Assembly: GCA_022414725.1 (NCBI GenBank)
Contig: CM039462.1
Coordinates: 177,455,900 to 177,519,899 of the forward strand
Direction of reading: 5' to 3'
Source: Microglena sp. YARC
Taxonomy: Eukaryota > Chlorophyta > Chlorophyceae > Chlamydomonadales > Chlamydomonadaceae
DNA: 64,000 nucleotides
The translations under genes were made by a program, and so were the position numbers. This document shows, one piece after another, positions 42,480 through 54,706 of this stretch (its first letter is position 1; every line of letters begins with the position of its first letter). The notes under the pieces were generated by a model that worked only from the letters and a program-made list of their open reading frames with translations, searched no databases and was not told where the DNA came from.

Positions 42480-43335
42480 GAAATTGCTGGTCATAGCAGA
42501 AAAGGAAAGCTATGGCTTAATGGTGGCATACGGCCATTGGAGTGTTTAACCTGATAGGAGTACCTCTCATTCTGGTAGGATTTGCAGGAGCTGTGATATA
42601 GAGGTTGTTGTACGACACGGCTTTGAGTGCTCTCTATACATCTTGCAAGATGTCTATGGAGCACTCGCAGCCATGTCGTTCAACAGTGGTTGATGGTAGA
42701 GGAGTGGTAGACGATGGAATGCATTTCGTAATTACTCTGAGGATAGGAAAGTCTTTTTGAGGAGCTGAAAAATTAGCCAAAATTTGTTGATTAAGACTCC
42801 GGCATGAAGCTGGTCATGAAGGATGGAAGTACCTCATTTTTAAAAATGCGATGGTAGGTAAAGCCAACAGGACTCACCCCGCGCATGTGGATGGACAGGC
42901 CCAGAAACCGTAGCCCTTGAGGCGCATACGTACCAAACAATAGTGCTAGTATGTGGTTGCGATTGTGTCAGGTATTATCTGCCCTACCTTGGACTTGATC
43001 TTGGTATTGTCTGCCCTAAGAATGTGAGTGTCCATTCATCCACCATTACATGTAACATGTATTTATGTATGTATTTGTGTCACTATATGTAGCACTACCG
43101 GTATACTTCCCTACTTGGCTACTTTACGAGTCAGCCTCTTGCCCTTCCCTATCAGCCTTGAACTATATCCTAAACACCCCTTTGCATTTCGAGCACTGGC
43201 GAACTCCGGCTCGCTAATAATATGAGCTTGCCGCCCCAAAACTGTCAGCGGTCGTTCAGATGCTACGACCAACCAATGAGGGCAAACAGCGCCATGCGCA
43301 CCAACATAGCGTTTTCCCTAACAGCCTTCAACTTG
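42480..43335. other. Gene-free spacer before the Copia dimer
   Basis: No gene or known repeat recognised; ends in the 5-bp target AACTT (43336-43340) of the LTR element. Confidence 0.5.
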
Positions 43336-43340
43336 AACTT

Positions 43341-43734
43341 TGTCAGCATGAATTGCGTTGCTCTCATTCGTTTTATGACTTGGTGACTACTACTGTACTC
43401 CCTTAGAACTATCGGCCCTGACAGCTTCCCATAGTGACAGCTTCCCGTAGAACTGAGTCATCCTTTAGTGACTCAGTGTCAGCTTCCTATTGACTGCCTA
43501 TCTCTCTGTGTCTTATCGGTCTCTCCCTGACATGTCCTGTGTTAAACGGTGTCAGGGTGACAAGATCCGGGCTTAGGGTCTATTCAGGTTACAGGCATCC
43601 ACTTCGCCCACCGCTGGTGTCCTTTAGTGTACGTCCTTGCTTGTAACGTCATTCTCGTCTCTGTGTATAGATTGGCGCGTCTGTCTCCGCTGCATACATC
43701 TCTGTCCACTCTTAGAAGTGCTTAATAGCTGATA
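43341..43734 (+). repeat. LTR 1 of Copia dimer
   Basis: Starts TGTCAGC, ends GCTGATA; same sequence by eye as LTRs 2 and 3. The 3' terminus is TA instead of the usual CA. Confidence 0.9.
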
Positions 43735-43740
43735 GGTAAT

Positions 43741-45465
43741 GGGCTTCATCTCTTTCTACCACTGCTTGACAACGCAACTTCCGCGTGGGCCTCCTGCCGG
43801 CTTCGAAAAGCTTACCCCACAGAATGGTTTGACTTGGTCGCGCGGTATGGAGAGCGTCATTGTCTCCAATGGCTGCGACCGGATTCTTCCTTTCAAGACC
43901 CGTGTTCCACTGATTGGCTCGATGATTGCGCGCCAGAGCCCCTCTGCTGCCTTAGATGAGTCTCCTTCCGCCATCATGGAAGACATCCCCCCCTCCAATA
44001 CTCCATTTCTCCGTCTTCTTCTCCTTTTGTCCAACGCCTCTCTGTTGAGGTTGAGGATGTTTCTGATGAATCTTTGCTGTGTTTGAGCCTGCTGTCCAGT
44101 CGGCGACTAGCCTGGACATCGGTGGAGATACCCGTCTTCGTCTGCTCGCGTCTTTGACGTCGCTAACTCCGGTGTTTGAGGCTCTGCCTGCATACCGGAG
44201 GTTGCCAAGCCGACCAAGCTCCCTGCTGTTGTCTACGTCGTCTGTGCTCCCTTTGCTCTGCCCAGCCGATGGTCGGCTACTGGCATGAGCTTGCGCTCTA
44301 GTGGCTCTGTGATACCTTCTGGAGAATTTTTTCGATCAAGCTGGCGGATCGCCGGCACTGCCGTAGGGTTCGCCAGAGGAGGACGACCTACGCGTCTGGA
44401 CCTGGAGATTCTGGAGGTGGTGGGAAGCAGGGGGGTATGGTCAGCACCACTCGGGTGCTGCTCCCTCTACCCCCCAACCGGGTGAGTCGAGCGATAGAGG
44501 GGGGGACTTGGGATTGAGTGCTCATCGACGGAAGGATATTAGGACCTTTACTTGCCTCGGCTTTGCTCTTCGCATCCTCGCGATAAATTTTCGAATTCTG
44601 CCCTTGCGATTTGCGATTTTCTGCCATTGGTGCGATTTTCTGCACCAGGTGCGACTTGCTGCACTTTCATCCTCATCTCCTTTTTTCTATACCTCATATC
44701 TCGACTTCGCCCTAACGCTTCCCCACCTTCTGTGATCCCAGGTCTCGCAGCGCCGGACTTCGCCCCATGCTACAGGCCCGAAGTGGACGCCGTCCTGGCC
44801 CTAGTCCAGCGGCCGTGGAGGATCTTTGGCATGATATCTTGGTGGATATTTTTTCTCTCTTAGGCTCCTTGTGACCCTGGGTGCGTTCCGTGGTTCGACA
44901 AAGGTTACTACTTTGTTTTTCCTGTGCCCCTGGTTTCCGCCCTTAGGTGTATGCCTTAGCTACGTGAGTTTGGGTTTCAAGTGTTTTGCCTTCTTGAAAG
45001 TTCCCCGTCCTCTCTGGACCTGTCTTGATACATATAGATCATTAGATTTCTTGAATGTGTCTCTCCCTAGGTCTGATCCAAGGCATCCTGGTTGGTCCCG
45101 TGACCCTTCCCATGTCCCTGCTAATGCTGCTTTTCAGCGGGGCAAGGGACCTGGTTCTCAGGGTTCCGGGGCTACCAAAGGCGCTTGGATTGCACTTGGG
45201 GCCCCTGTCTTTCGAAAACGAGCCACTCGGAAGACCGCTGCTTCACGAAGTATCCGGAACTCAGAAAGGCCAAAAGGTCGTGCACCTGGTAATGAAACCG
45301 GTGCCCGTTGCTTTGGCCCCTTCCAGGGTCGCTTACTCGCAAGCAGCTGTCCTCCCTGCAAGCTCAGATAGACGGGTACAACATAAACAAGAACTAGGAG
45401 GTACGCTCTGTCCTATTCTCATGCACCACAAAGTTCTCAAACCTTTGCAGCCCAAGTCTTTCTGA
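43741..45465 (+). pseudogene. gag region, internal copy 1 (frameshifted)
   Basis: Broken frames beginning MGFISFYHCLTTQLPRG. The zinc-knuckle segment that is in frame in copy 2 is lost here because GGAATTGC is GGATTGC at about 45187. Frames change repeatedly between 43.9 and 45.4 kb. Confidence 0.55.
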
Positions 45466-45468
45466 GGG

Positions 45469-46659
45469 TGTCTGGCATGTGGATTCTGGAGCTGGGATGT
45501 CAATCACAGGTGATAAGTCTTTGTTCACTGTGTTTGAATCCTCTGCTGTTGGGCCTGCAGTTCGATTTAGTGATGGGGTGATTCAACGGTCAGAGGGTAT
45601 GGGGTCCATTGTGTTATGTAGTGATTGGTTACCAACATCTATCACTTTAACCAATGATTCTGTACATACCCCACTGTCCAGTGAATCTCCTGTCAGTAAA
45701 TGCTGTGGCTCATTCCCTCCACTGCAAGGTTGCTTTTTGATAGTATTAGTTGTACTTCCACTCAGGGCTCTTCTGTACTCTGGTCCTTTCCTGCCTCCAG
45801 TGATGGTGTGTATAAGTTTGCATGTAGGCCTTGTCACACCTCCAGTCGTTGTTTGAGAGTTGCTGAAGATTATCCAGCTTTTGCACTTGATGTTGATGAG
45901 GACGGTGGAGTTGTTATCCCTACCACTCCTGCATGGTTGTGGCATAGGCGGTTGGGTCATCCGGCTATGACGCCTTGCACACACTTGTCAAGCGTGGTAT
46001 GGTTAAGAATTTGCCCTCAGTCTACATCAGGTACAAAAGATGGGTAAGATCCCATGTGATGCTTGTCACAAGGCTAAGGGCAAACGTCTCCCTTTTCCTA
46101 AAGAAAGCAAAACTGAGGTCCTTGCACCTCTCCAACGACTTCACTTGGACATAATGGGACCAGTTCATATTAGGGGTCTGCGTGGGGAGTTATATATCCT
46201 GTGCCTTGTAGACCAATACTCTGGCTATGCTGAAGTATTGTGCTTGAGGACCAGGGATGAAGCTCCCTTAGCAGTCCAGACTATCATTCTCAGATGGTCA
46301 AATCAGCTGCAGGGGTTTGCCTTTAAATGTCTGAGGTCTGACAGAGCTAAGGATTTTATGGTTAAATGGTTCGAGGATTGGCTGATATCGATTGGGGCAG
46401 TACATAGACTGCCCAATCAGGGACGCAAGACACCTTGAGCTGTTTTATGGGGTGATTCCTGATGTGTCGTTGTTACGTGTGTTTGAATGCCCCTGCTATA
46501 TTTAGTCTATTGGGAAGAAACGTAACAAGCTGGACGAAAAGGGCGTTATTTGGTAGACTGGTTGGGTATTCTCTGGTGAGTAAGGGTTATTTTGTTTGGG
46601 TTCCACAGTTGCGCCAGGTAGTAGAGAGTCGTGATGTACTCTTCTATGAGCAGTTTTGA
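45469..46659 (+). pseudogene. Protease-integrase region, internal copy 1 (multiple frameshifts)
   Basis: Protease motif WHVDSGAG with GAT at 45482. The pre-integrase HRRLGHP, CDACHKAKGKR, HLDIMGP (first catalytic Asp) and LRSDRAKDF (second Asp) are all present but split over frames by one-base differences (five T at about 45732-45736 where copy 2 has four; missing C at about 45959 and 46014). It ends with the integrase C-terminal SKGYFVWVPQ...SRDVLFYEQF. Confidence 0.7.
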
Positions 46660-47347
46660 TCATAACTGCATTCCTGGGCTTTCTCCCTATGATGGGTCAC
46701 AGTATGTCTCTAGCATCCCTGCCGCTATCAACGGACACATGCCTGAGGCTGCAGTGAGTTCCCTAGATCCTTTGCTTTTCCCTCTTGTTGACCACTGTCC
46801 TGGCCATAGGATGACTCTGCGAACTAGGTCAGGGGCCAGTGGTACTGTATTGCGTGAGAAAGCACTGGGCGGGCGAGTTTCTGCGGTTCCTACGGACAAA
46901 ATCTTAGCCGAATCTCAGGGGGTCGCCAGGCCCTCCTCTGCGTCACATTTCGTCGGTGAAGTCGTTGGATTAAAGCCATCTCAGACCATAGTGGAGCCTT
47001 TGTTAGGTCCATTGCCTACTAGTCACCATGCTCCCATCATCATTGATAGCTCGATGGAGTTGGTGAACGCTTCGCCTCCTGCCGTCTCTGATAGATTACT
47101 CAGGAGCCCGGGTGATGATGTAGCCGTTGCCGATGATGCAAGTGATGATCTTGAACCGTGGTCAGGCTCCGATACTGCGTATGGCTGGGGTGTTCCGGTC
47201 GACCCAGGCTTTGGAGATTTAGAGGCAAATAATGCCGGCCCTGTTCAACCAGGCAGTAGTTCTGCACTGGGGGCTATACTACCGGTTACTAGCTTGATTC
47301 TGCGTATGGCTGGGGTGTTACAGTCAACCCAGGATTCATTGTTTTAG
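46631..47347 (+). pseudogene. Post-integrase linker frame, internal copy 1
   Basis: 238 open codons directly after the integrase C-terminus, Ser/Pro/Ala/Asp-rich, occupying the place of the linker that normally precedes reverse transcriptase; ends without any RT motif. In copy 2 the same frame is broken at about 52560. Confidence 0.5.
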
Positions 47348-48829
47348 GTGCTGATGGTTCTCATACGTAGGTTAACATGGCCCTATGTGTGGGTGCCTAT
47401 TCCTCAGCACCGCCTAGACTGACTTATAGGGTAGTCTAGATTAGTGGAGCGTTACGACGCTTTGTTTAGGCAGCTTCCTTTCAGCTGTCTTTCTTGGTTT
47501 TGGTGGAAGGTGGTAATTAATTCAGACCACCGTTATAGCGTCTTGATGGTTTCTGACTCTTAGTTCCATAGGCAGATGGTTCATTCGGTGGAGCTCATCA
47601 TAGATTAGCTATTTCTTTTTACTCCACACTGTTTTTCAATCACCAGCCTCTCCTGTGATTATAATTTTTTGTGGAGTGTAGTAGTTGTTTCCCTTCGGCT
47701 TTTACTGTGAATTGGTGGGCTGGGTAATCTTGCAGTTGTACTTGCAGATGTACCGCCGCTCACCTCTTTCTTGTTTTCCGCATGTATTTCAAGCGCCCTT
47801 TCAGTCCATCCTTTGCAGTAAATTATTTAAGTCCTTCTTTCTGCGTTTATTTTTTTTCAAGTGGACAATAGGTTTTATGTACTATGGTTGTACATCTCAA
47901 CTCCTATTGTTCGTTGACCTATGTTTCCTTTGTTGGTTACAAGTTTCTTGAAATTTCTCTCCGCATCCTTTGGATTTTTTTTCCAGTTGCTGCAGGTTTG
48001 GTTTGCTTGTGGTTAGGCGCTTGGTTTGTCTTGAGTGCATGAGTTCTTTGCGGTGCGATACCCACCTCCTAGTATGTTTTCGTTAGTGCCGTAGCTGGGG
48101 ATTTATGATAATTACCTTTCATAAATCTTCTTACTTCCATCTTTGAGTAAGAAACCAGTTCATCATGGTTTTTTTTTCATCCCACCTAGTCATGAATTCT
48201 ATGCTAAGAATAGTTTTTAAGGTAGTGGATTTTTCCATCGACTTTCTTTTTTCCTTCGTGGTCTTTAGTGTCCTCCTGTCTGCGTCCTTTATGCTTTGAT
48301 TCTCTCGTGTGCTGCTCTCACACGATATTTCAATCCGTCTCTTTGGTTATCATTGATTGGCGTTAGGTTCCTATTCCCGGATCGGGTTTTCTATACCGTT
48401 GTTCCCCAACTTTGATATACGATTTTTTCAGTCTTCTCTTTCGGTTACGTTCTCGGTTCTTTCAGTCACCGTTGTTCCCCTTCCTTAGGTATTTGGGATT
48501 GATTTCTGTTTGGCCTCCCTGTGATTTTCTGGTTTGGTGCCTACTATTCTGGATGAATAGTATATTTGCGCTTACCATGGATGGTTACATTTCCATTTTG
48601 GTCTCAGCTCAGCTCGGTATGACCCAAGTTTTTGCTGCGACATTTTCGGAGTACTACAGTGGTTTTTGGTTCATCCTTTCTCATCCTTTTATTTTAGACA
48701 AGGCTTTCTTCTGGTTTGCTGTTTTTTTCCGCCGTTCCTTAATACTTTTTGTTTGTTACATATGGTTCTATGTCCCCAGTGCCATAGGTGGAGTACTAGT
48801 ATTGTATGTCACCTGTGTCATAGGTGGAG
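47348..48829 (+). other. T-rich non-coding 3' part of internal copy 1
   Basis: Lacks any RT (no YVDD-type box) or RNase H motif. Hydrophobic open frames here come from T-richness. Equivalent in copy 2: about 52850-54307. Confidence 0.65.
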
Positions 48830-49223
48830 TGTCAGCATGAATTGCGTTGCTCTCATTCGTTTTATGACTTGGTGACTACTACTGTACTCCCTTAGAACTA
48901 TCGGCCCTGACAGCTTCCCATAGTGACAGCTTCCCGTAGAACTGAGTCATCCTTTAGTGACTCAGTGTCAGCTTCCTATTGACTGCCTATCTCTCTGTGT
49001 CTTATCGGTCTCTCCCTGACATGTCCTGTGTTAAACGGTGTCAGGGTGACAAGATCCGGGCTTAGGGTCTATTCAGGTTACAGGCATCCACTTCGCCCAC
49101 CGCTGGTGTCCTTTAGTGTACGTCCTTGCTTGTAACGTCATTCTCGTCTCTGTGTATAGATTGGCGCGTCTGTCTCCGCTGCATACATCTCTGTCCACTC
49201 TTAGAAGTGCTTAATAGCTGATA
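48830..49223 (+). repeat. LTR 2 (central) of Copia dimer
   Basis: Shared 3' LTR of the first and 5' LTR of the second internal region; preceded by the short purine run AGGTGGAG. Confidence 0.9.
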
Positions 49224-50465
49224 GGTAATGGGCTTCATCTCTTTCTACCACTGCTTGACAACGCAACTTCCGCGTGGGCCTCCTGCCGGCTTCGAAAAGC
49301 TTACCCCACAGAATGGTTTGACTTGGTCGCGCGGTATGGAGAGCGTCATTGTCTCCAATGGCTGCGACCGGATTCTTCCTTTCAAGACCCGTGTTCCCAC
49401 TGATTGGCTCGATGATTGCGCGCCAGAGCCCCTCTGCTGCCTTAGATGAGTCTCCTTCCGCCATCATGGAAGACATCCCCCCCTCCAATACCTCCATTTC
49501 TCCGTCTTCTTCTCCTTTTGTCCAACGCCTCTCTGTTGAGGTTGAGGATGTTTCTGATGAATCTTTGCTGTGTTTGAGCCTGCTGTCCAGTCGGCGACTA
49601 GCCTGGACATCGGTGGAGATACCCGTCTTCGTCTGCTCGCGTCTTTGACGTCGCTAACTCCGGTGTTTGAGGCTCTGCCTGCATACCGGAGGTTGCCAAG
49701 CCGACCAAGCTCCCTGCTGTTGTCTACGTCGTCTGTGCTCCCTTTGCTCTGCCCAGCCGATGGTCGGCTACTGGCATGAGCTTGCGCTCTAGTGGCTCTG
49801 TGATACCTTCTGGAGAATTTTTTCGATCAAGCTGGCGGATCGCGGCACTGCCGTAGGGTTCGCCAGAGGAGGACGACCTACGCGTCTGGACCTGGAGATT
49901 CTGGAGGTGGTGGGAAGCAGGGGGGTATGGTCAGCACCACTCGGGTGCTGCTCCCTCTACCCCCCAACCGGGTGAGTCGAGCGATAGAGGGGGGACTTGG
50001 GATTGAGTGCTCATCGACGGAAGGATATTAGGACCTTTACTTGCCTCGGCTTTGCTCTTCGCATCCTCGCGATAAATTTTCGAATTCTGCCCTTGCGATT
50101 TGCGATTTTCTGCCATTGGTGCGATTTTCTGCACCAGGTGCGACTTGCTGCACTTTCATCCTCGTCTCCTTTTTTCCTATACCTCATATCTCGACTTCGC
50201 CCTAACGCTTCCCCACCTTCTGTGATCCCAGGTCTCGCAGCGCCGGACTTCGCCATGCTACAGGCCGAAGTGGACGCCGTCCTGGCCCTAGTCCAGCGGC
50301 CGTGGAGGATCTTTGGCATGATATCTTGGTGGATATTTTTCTCTCTTAGGCTCCTTGTGACCCTGGGTGCGTTCCGTGGTTCGACAAAGGTTACTACTTT
50401 GTTTTTCCTGTGCCCCTGGTTCCGCCCTTAGGTGTATGCCTTAGCTACGTGAGTTTGGGTTTCAA

Positions 50466-50879
50466 GTGTTTGCCTTCTTGAAAGTTCCCCGTCCTCTCTG
50501 GACCTGTCTTGATACATATAGATCATTAGATTTCTTGAATGTGTCTCTCCCTAGGTCTGATCCAAGGCATCCTGGTTGGTCCCGTGACCCTTCCCATGTC
50601 CCTGCTAATGCTGCTTTTCAGCGGGGCAAGGGACCTGGTTCTCAGGGTTCCGGGGCTACCAAAGGCGCTTGGAATTGCACTTGGGGCCCCTGTCTTTCGA
50701 AAACGAGCCACTCGGAAGACCGCTGCTTCACGAAGTATCCGGAACTCAGAAAGGCCAAAGGTCGTGCACCTGGTAATGAACCGGTGCCCGTTGCTTTGGC
50801 CCTTCCAGGGTCGCTTACTCGCAAGCAGCTGTCCTCCCTGCAAGCTCAGATAGACGGGTACAACATAAACAAGAACTAG
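50466..50879 (+). CDS. gag C-terminal part with zinc knuckle, internal copy 2
   Basis: 137 codons ending LSSLQAQIDGYNINKN before TAG. Contains a CCHC-type knuckle C-x4-C-x5-H-x4-C (CTWGPCLSKTSHSEDRC, from 50676) followed by YPELRKAK, the arrangement found in Copia gag nucleocapsids. The upstream part of gag (49230-50465) is in other frames. Confidence 0.6.
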   Translation: MFAFLKVPRPLWTCLDTYRSLDFLNVSLPRSDPRHPGWSRDPSHVPANAAFQRGKGPGSQGSGATKGAWNCTWGPCLSKTSHSEDRCFTKYPELRKAKGRAPGNEPVPVALALPGSLTRKQLSSLQAQIDGYNINKN

Positions 50880-50948
50880 GAGGTACGCTCTGTCCTATTC
50901 TCATGCACCACAAAGTTCTCAAACCTTTGCAGCCCAAGTCTTTCTGAG

Positions 50949-51921
50949 GGTGTCTGGCATGTGGATTCTGGAGCTGGGATGTCAATCACAGGTGATAAGT
51001 CTTTGTTCACTGTGTTTGAATCCTCTGCTGTTGGGCCTGCAGTTCGATTTAGTGATGGGGTGATTCAACGGTCAGAGGGTATGGGGTCCATTGTGTTATG
51101 TAGTGATTGGTTACCAACATCTATCACTTTAACCAATGATTCTGTACATACCCCACTGTCCAGTGAATCTCCTGTCAGTAAATGCTGTGGCTCATTCCCT
51201 CCACTGCAAGGTTGCTTTTGATAGTATTAGTTGTACTTCCACTCAGGGCTCTTCTGTACTCTGGTCCTTTCCTGCCTCCAGTGATGGTGTGTATAAGTTT
51301 GCATGTAGGCCTTGTCACACCTCCAGTCGTTGTTTGAGAGTTGCTGAAGATTATCCAGCTTTTGCACTTGATGTTGATGAGGACGGTGGAGTTGTTATCC
51401 CTACCACTCCTGCATGGTTGTGGCATAGGCGGCTGGGTCATCCCGGCTATGACGCCTTGCACACACTTGTCAAGCGTGGTATGGTTAAGAATTTGCCCCT
51501 CAGTCTACATCAGGTACAAAAGATGGGTAAGATCCCATGTGATGCTTGTCACAAGGCTAAGGGCAAACGTCTCCCTTTTCCTAAAGAAAGCAAAACTGAG
51601 GTCCTTGCACCTCTCCAACGACTTCACTTGGACATAATGGGACCAGTTCATATTAGGGGTCTGCGTGGGGAGTTATATATCCTGTGCCTTGTAGACCAAT
51701 ACTCTGGCTATGCTGAAGTATTGTGCTTGAGGACCAGGGATGAAGCTCCCTTAGCAGTCCAGACTATCATTCTCAGATGGTCAAATCAGCTGCAGGGGTT
51801 TGCCTTTAAATGTCTGAGGTCTGACAGAGCTAAGGATTTTATGGTTAAATGGTTCGAGGATTGGCTGATATCGATTGGGGCAGTACATAGACTGCCCAAT
51901 CAGGGACGCAAGACACCTTGA
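50949..51921 (+). pseudogene. Protease-integrase region, internal copy 2 (integrase lacks catalytic Glu)
   Basis: Protease WHVDSGAGMSITGD near 50955-50995. After a frame change comes a 261-codon frame (51136-51921) with LYIPHCPVNLLSV, the H-H-C-C pre-integrase zinc motif (WHRRLGHPG...CDACHK), the first Asp in HLDIMGP and the second in LRSDRAKDF. Directly after SIGAVHR the sequence jumps to LPNQGRKTP and a stop. In Copia integrases about 55-60 residues including the catalytic Glu lie between these blocks, so the third catalytic acid is deleted. Copy 1 has the same deletion. Confidence 0.72.
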
Positions 51922-51944
51922 GCTGTTTTATGGGGTGATTCCTG

Positions 51945-52140
51945 ATGTGTCGTTGTTACGTGTGTTTGAATGCCCCTGCTATATTTAGTCTATTGGGAAG
52001 AAACGTAACAAGCTGGACGAAAGGGCGTTATTTGGTAGACTGGTTGGGTATTTCTCTGGTGAGTAAGGGTTATTTTGTTTGGGTTCCACAGTTGCGCCAG
52101 GTAGTAGAGAGTCGTGATGTACTCTTCTATGAGCAGTTTG
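51945..52140 (+). pseudogene. Integrase C-terminal segment, internal copy 2
   Basis: RVFECPCYI, KLDERALFGRLVGY and SKGYFVWVPQLRQVVESRDV, typical of the Copia integrase C-terminus, spread over frames. Confidence 0.6.
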
Positions 52141-54307
52141 ATCATAACTGCATTCCTGGGCTTTCTCCTATGATGGGTCACAGTATGTCTCTAGCATCCC
52201 TGCCGCTATCAACGGACACATGCCTGAGGCTGCAGTGAGTTCCCTAGATCCTTTGCTTTCCCCTCTTGTTGACCACTGTCCTGGCCATAGGATGACTCTG
52301 CGAACTAGGTCAGGGGCCAGTGGTACTGTATTGCGTGAGAAAGCACTGGGCGGGCGAGTTTCTGCGGTTCCTACGGACAAAATCTTAGCCGAATCTCAGG
52401 GGGTCGCCAGGCCCTCCTCTGCGTCACATTTCGTCGGTGAAGTCGTTGGATTAAAGCCATCTCAGACCATAGTGGAGCCTTTGTTAGGTCCATTGCCTAC
52501 TAGTCACCATGCTCCCATCATCATTGATAGCTCGATGGAGTTGGTGAACGCTTCGCCTCCCTGCCGTCTCTGATAGATTACTCAGGAGCCCGGGTGATGA
52601 TGTAGCGTTGCCGATGATGCAAGTGATGATCTTGAACCGTGGTCAGGCTCCGATACTGCGTATGGCTGGGGTGTTCCGGTCGACCCAGGCTTTGGAGATT
52701 TAGAGGCAAATAATGCCGGCCCTGTTCAACCAGGCAGTAGTTCTGCACTGGGCTATACTACCGGTTACTAGCTTGATTCTGCGTATGGCTGGGGTGTTAC
52801 AGTCAACCCAGGATTCATTGTTTTAGGTGCTGATGGTTCTCATACGTAGGTTAACATGGCCCTATGTGTGGGTGCCTATTCCTCAGCACCGCCTAGACTG
52901 ACTTATGGGTAGTCTAGATTAGTGGAGCGTTACGACGCTTTGTTTAGGCAGCTTCCTTTCAGCTGTCTTTCTTGGTTTTGGTGGAAGGTGGTAATTAATT
53001 CAGACCACCGTTATAGCGTCTTGATGGTTTCTGACTCTTAGTTCCATAGGCAGATGGTTCATTCGGTGGAGCTCATCATAGATTTAGCTATTTCTTTTTT
53101 ACTCCACACTGTTTTTCAATCACCAGCCTCTCCTGTGATTATAATTTTTTGTGGAGTGTAGTAGTTGTTTCCCTTCGGCTTTTACTGTGAATTGGTGGGG
53201 CTGGGTAATCTTGCAGTTGTACTTGCAGATGTACCGCCGCTCACCCTCTTTCTTGTTTTCCGCATGTATTTCAAGCGCCCTTTCAGTCCATCCTTTGCAG
53301 TAAATTATTTAAGTCCTTCTTTCTGCGTTTATTTTTTTTCAAGTGGACAATAGGTTTTATGTACTATGGTTGTTACATCTCAACTCCTATTGTTCGTTGA
53401 CCTATGTTTTCCTTTGTTGGTTACAAGTTTCTTGAAATTTCTCTCCGCATCCTTTGGATTTTTTTTTCCAGTTGCTGCAGGTTTGGTTTGCTTGTGGTTA
53501 GGCGCTTGGTTTGTCTTGAGTGCATGAGTTCTTTGCGGTGCGATACCCACCTCCTAGTATGTTTTCGTTAGTGCCGTAGCTGGGGATTTATGATAATTAC
53601 CTTTCATAAATCTTCTTACTTCCATCTTTGAGTAAGAAACCAGTTCATCATGGTTTTTTCATCCCACCTAGTCATGAATTCTATGCTAAGAATAGTTTTT
53701 AAGGTAGTGGATTTTTCCATCGACTTTCTTTTTTCCTTCGTGGTCTTTAGTGTCCTCCTGTCTGCGTCCTTTATGCTTTGATTCTCTCGTGTGCTGCTCT
53801 CACACGATATTTCAATCCGTCTCTTTGGTTATCATTGATTGGCGTTAGGTTCCTATTCCCGGATCGGTTTTCTATACCGTTGTTCCCCAACTTTGATATA
53901 CGATTTTTTCAGTCTTCTCTTTCGGTTACGTTCTCGGTTCTTTCAGTCACCGTTGTTCCCCTTCCTTAGGTATTTGGGATTGATTTCTGTTTGGCCTCCC
54001 TGTGATTTTCTGGTTTGGTGCCTACTATTCTGGATGAATAGTATATTTGCGCTACCATGGATGGTTACATTTCCATTTGGTCTCAGCTCAGCTCGGTATA
54101 ACCCAAGTTTTTGCTGCGACATTTTCGGAGTACTACAGTGGTTTTTGGTTCATCCTTTCTCATCCTTTTATTTTAGACAAGGCTTTCTTTCTGGTTTGCT
54201 GTTTTTTCCGCCGTTCCTTAATACTTTTGTTTGTTACATATGGTTCTATGTCCCCAGTGCCATAGGTGGAGTACTAGTATTGTATGTCACCTGTGTCATA
54301 GGTGGAG

Positions 54308-54701
54308 TGTCAGCATGAATTGCGTTGCTCTCATTCGTTTTATGACTTGGTGACTACTACTGTACTCCCTTAGAACTATCGGCCCTGACAGCTTCCCATA
54401 GTGACAGCTTCCCGTAGAACTGAGTCATCCTTTAGTGACTCAGTGTCAGCTTCCTATTGACTGCCTATCTCTCTGTGTCTTATCGGTCTCTCCCTGACAT
54501 GTCCTGTGTTAAACGGTGTCAGGGTGACAAGATCCGGGCTTAGGGTCTATTCAGGTTACAGGCATCCACTTCGCCCACCGCTGGTGTCCTTTAGTGTACG
54601 TCCTTGCTTGTAACGTCATTCTCGTCTCTGTGTATAGATTGGCGCGTCTGTCTCCGCTGCATACATCTCTGTCCACTCTTAGAAGTGCTTAATAGCTGAT
54701 A
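54308..54701 (+). repeat. LTR 3 of Copia dimer
   Basis: Ends GCTGATA followed directly by the AACTT target duplication. Confidence 0.9.
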
Positions 54702-54706
54702 AACTT

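Larger units (their letters stand above)
43341..54701 (+). mobile_element. Copia-type LTR retroelement, tandem dimer, non-autonomous
   Basis: Three 394-bp LTRs separate two internal regions (43735-48829, 49224-54307) that are almost the same except for one-base indels. A single 5-bp target duplication AACTT brackets the whole (43336-43340 and 54702-54706), so it is one insertion that became a dimer, by LTR recombination or in assembly. Coding order gag, protease, GAG-pre-integrase, integrase is Copia-type up to integrase. No reverse transcriptase or RNase H is present in either copy: the last 1.5 kb of each internal region is T-rich and non-coding. Confidence 0.9.

Noticed and set aside
43735..43760. 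tRNA primer-binding site directly after the LTR
   Set aside because: GGTAATGGGCTTC follows the LTR, but I could not match it confidently to a tRNA 3' end or internal site.
47685..48840. Hydrophobic frames as membrane proteins in the Copia interior
   Set aside because: T-rich sequence gives Phe/Leu-rich frames; frames differ between the two copies because of one-base indels.
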